DNA of 64,000 bases from Photobacterium aquimaris (GTDB taxonomy: Bacteria; Pseudomonadota; Gammaproteobacteria; Enterobacterales; Vibrionaceae): the NCBI RefSeq assembly GCF_002954455.1, contig NZ_MSCC01000001.1, positions 948,823-1,012,822 on the forward strand. Direction: 5' to 3'. The notes beneath the pieces are model-generated. The model saw only the letters and a program-made list of their open reading frames with translations, was not told where the DNA came from and did not search any database. Numbering within the stretch: the first letter of the stretch is position 1; the number at the start of each line of letters is the position of its first letter. A program made the position numbers and the translations under genes. Below, piece by piece: positions 63,162 through 64,000 of the stretch.

Positions 63162-64000
63162 TCAGCTATTTATTTTGCATAATGCATGTTTTGCAATACT
63201 GCTAATTGCAATGACTAATGCCGCTAAAATATAAATTGGCCAGGTAAAACCTTGGGTAAGAAAAGTGCCTGATACGATAGTGCCAATTAGACCGGCATAA
63301 ACACCTTGGGCACTGGCATAAATAATAGGATCGACCGTATTTTTATGAATGGTTAGATTTGCCAAGGTAAGTTTAATATTTTTAATGAGCACAACAATTA
63401 GGCTAATAAAAACAGTTAAGCCGATAAAGCCTGTTTCTGCTAATACAGAAAACCAAGTACTATGAACCGCGTGGTTAATTCCATCCCAGTGAGTACTAAA
63501 AAAGAAGTAGTTAGGATAAAAATTACTCAGGCCAACTCCTGATAAAGGATGCTCAAGTGCCATATAAAAAGCAGCTTGCCATGCGTATAAGCGTCCCATT
63601 GATGATGCATCAATTCCTGTTTCTGCACTACCACCTGAGGTTCTATCAGCTATTCCAGCTAAAGCAAATAGCATAATACCAATAACGGCACTACAACTAA
63701 GTAATAACAGTTTTGATTTAACCCGTTGCATGCCGTAAATACCAAAGACTGCGATGATCCCTAACAGTCCGCCACGACTTTGGGTCATAATTACTGCAAT
63801 GAATAAAAGAATAGTTGAGATAAGGCCTAATAAACGATACAGCCAAGATAATTGTGGTGTCAGTAGTAGTGCAATGGAAAAAGAGATCGGGAACATAAGT
63901 ACTAATGCTAAATCATTTGGATCACCAAGCATGGAACCAAGATCGCGACCGATTGTTGTACGTGTGCCTTCAACAAGCCCAATACCTTCAATTCTATTAT
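63162..64000 (-). CDS. O-antigen ligase/polymerase (Wzy-like), partial
   Basis: The frame runs off the window edge; 279 codons are visible, the C-terminal part of a polytopic protein. After R-D-L-G-S-M-L-G-D-P-N-D-L-A-L-V there are about seven helices and a large periplasmic loop holding Q-A-A-F-Y-M-A-L-E-H-P-L-S-G-V-G and N-H-A-V-H-S-T-W (the conserved Wzy/WaaL His region). It joins polysaccharide repeats or ligates chains. It is the most upstream visible gene of the cluster. Confidence 0.87.
   Translation of the reverse strand, partial: NRIEGIGLVEGTRTTIGRDLGSMLGDPNDLALVLMFPISFSIALLLTPQLSWLYRLLGLISTILLFIAVIMTQSRGGLLGIIAVFGIYGMQRVKSKLLLLSCSAVIGIMLFALAGIADRTSGGSAETGIDASSMGRLYAWQAAFYMALEHPLSGVGLSNFYPNYFFFSTHWDGINHAVHSTWFSVLAETGFIGLTVFISLIVVLIKNIKLTLANLTIHKNTVDPIIYASAQGVYAGLIGTIVSGTFLTQGFTWPIYILAALVIAISSIAKHALCKINS

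Overview
The window looks like a chromosomal segment from a gamma-proteobacterium of the family Vibrionaceae, most likely a Photobacterium or close relative. The evidence is a low GC content, Vibrio-like protein sequences (NorM, PheST, IhfA, BtuCD, YegD, YajD), the Vibrio-type neighbourhood norM / riboflavin synthase / CPXCG protein / fructosamine-kinase-like YniA / YqfB / thrS, and many close-spaced intrinsic terminators. I see no transposase, integrase, prophage or CRISPR array. The species call is inference.

Layout. 1-3,400: a minus-strand tRNA-Val(GAC) with its promoter, a DUF5062 gene broken by one extra A in a homopolymer, a DUF3080 lipoprotein and the MATE pump norM. 3,400-6,630: a compact minus-strand membrane glycosylation operon (unknown one-pass protein, GtrB-like GT2, GtrA-like protein, PIG-V-like mannosyltransferase) between norM and ribE. 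6,900-9,350: ribE, a CPXCG protein, yniA, yqfB. 9,540-18,610: the translation operon region thrS-infC(AUU start)-rpmI-rplT, then pheS-pheT-ihfA, interrupted between rplT and pheS by a minus-strand GNAT gene and two paralogous small membrane proteins. 18,800-21,770: astE and btuCD.

21,860-26,470: DsbA-like lipoprotein, Hsp70-like yegD, a Tat-exported high-potential iron-sulfur protein and a POT peptide transporter carrying a one-base frameshift. A 9-bp minisatellite (17.6 copies) lies between two terminators at 26.5-26.8 kb. 26,840-31,150: an AGCS amino-acid:cation symporter behind a tandem glycine riboswitch, a secreted GH18 chitinase and a divergent regulator joining a degenerate receiver domain to an AraC DNA-binding domain. 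31,200-34,260: a membrane J-domain protein, a HAD phosphatase pseudogene, and two proteins of unknown function. 34,430-38,970: a very large AcfD/SslE-type lipoprotein zinc metalloprotease. 39,050-48,620: FUSC-family transporter, several small unknown proteins, a second AGCS symporter without a riboswitch, a secreted RNase T2, a two-gene ABC exporter and a small KorA-like HTH protein.

48,950-54,520: an operon of a DUF2760 membrane-anchored protein and two divergent Hsp70-like ATPases, the second with a DUF3731-type C-terminal half. With YegD and the J-protein, this makes an unusual concentration of Hsp70-system relatives. 54,960-56,520: HNH protein YajD and an M50 site-2 protease. 56,600-64,000: a minus-strand exopolysaccharide cluster (Wzy/ligase-like, running off the window; acyltransferase; glycosyltransferases; Wzz-like; initiating sugar transferase).

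The most unexplained items are the DUF2760/Hsp70/Hsp70-DUF3731 operon, with a 10-bp perfect inverted repeat upstream; the dense palindrome cluster in front of the 93-aa gene at 41,830; the pseudo-receiver AraC regulator; and the HiPIP gene near a Fur-like box. Three disrupted genes occur; two are single-base homopolymer changes that could be sequencing errors.
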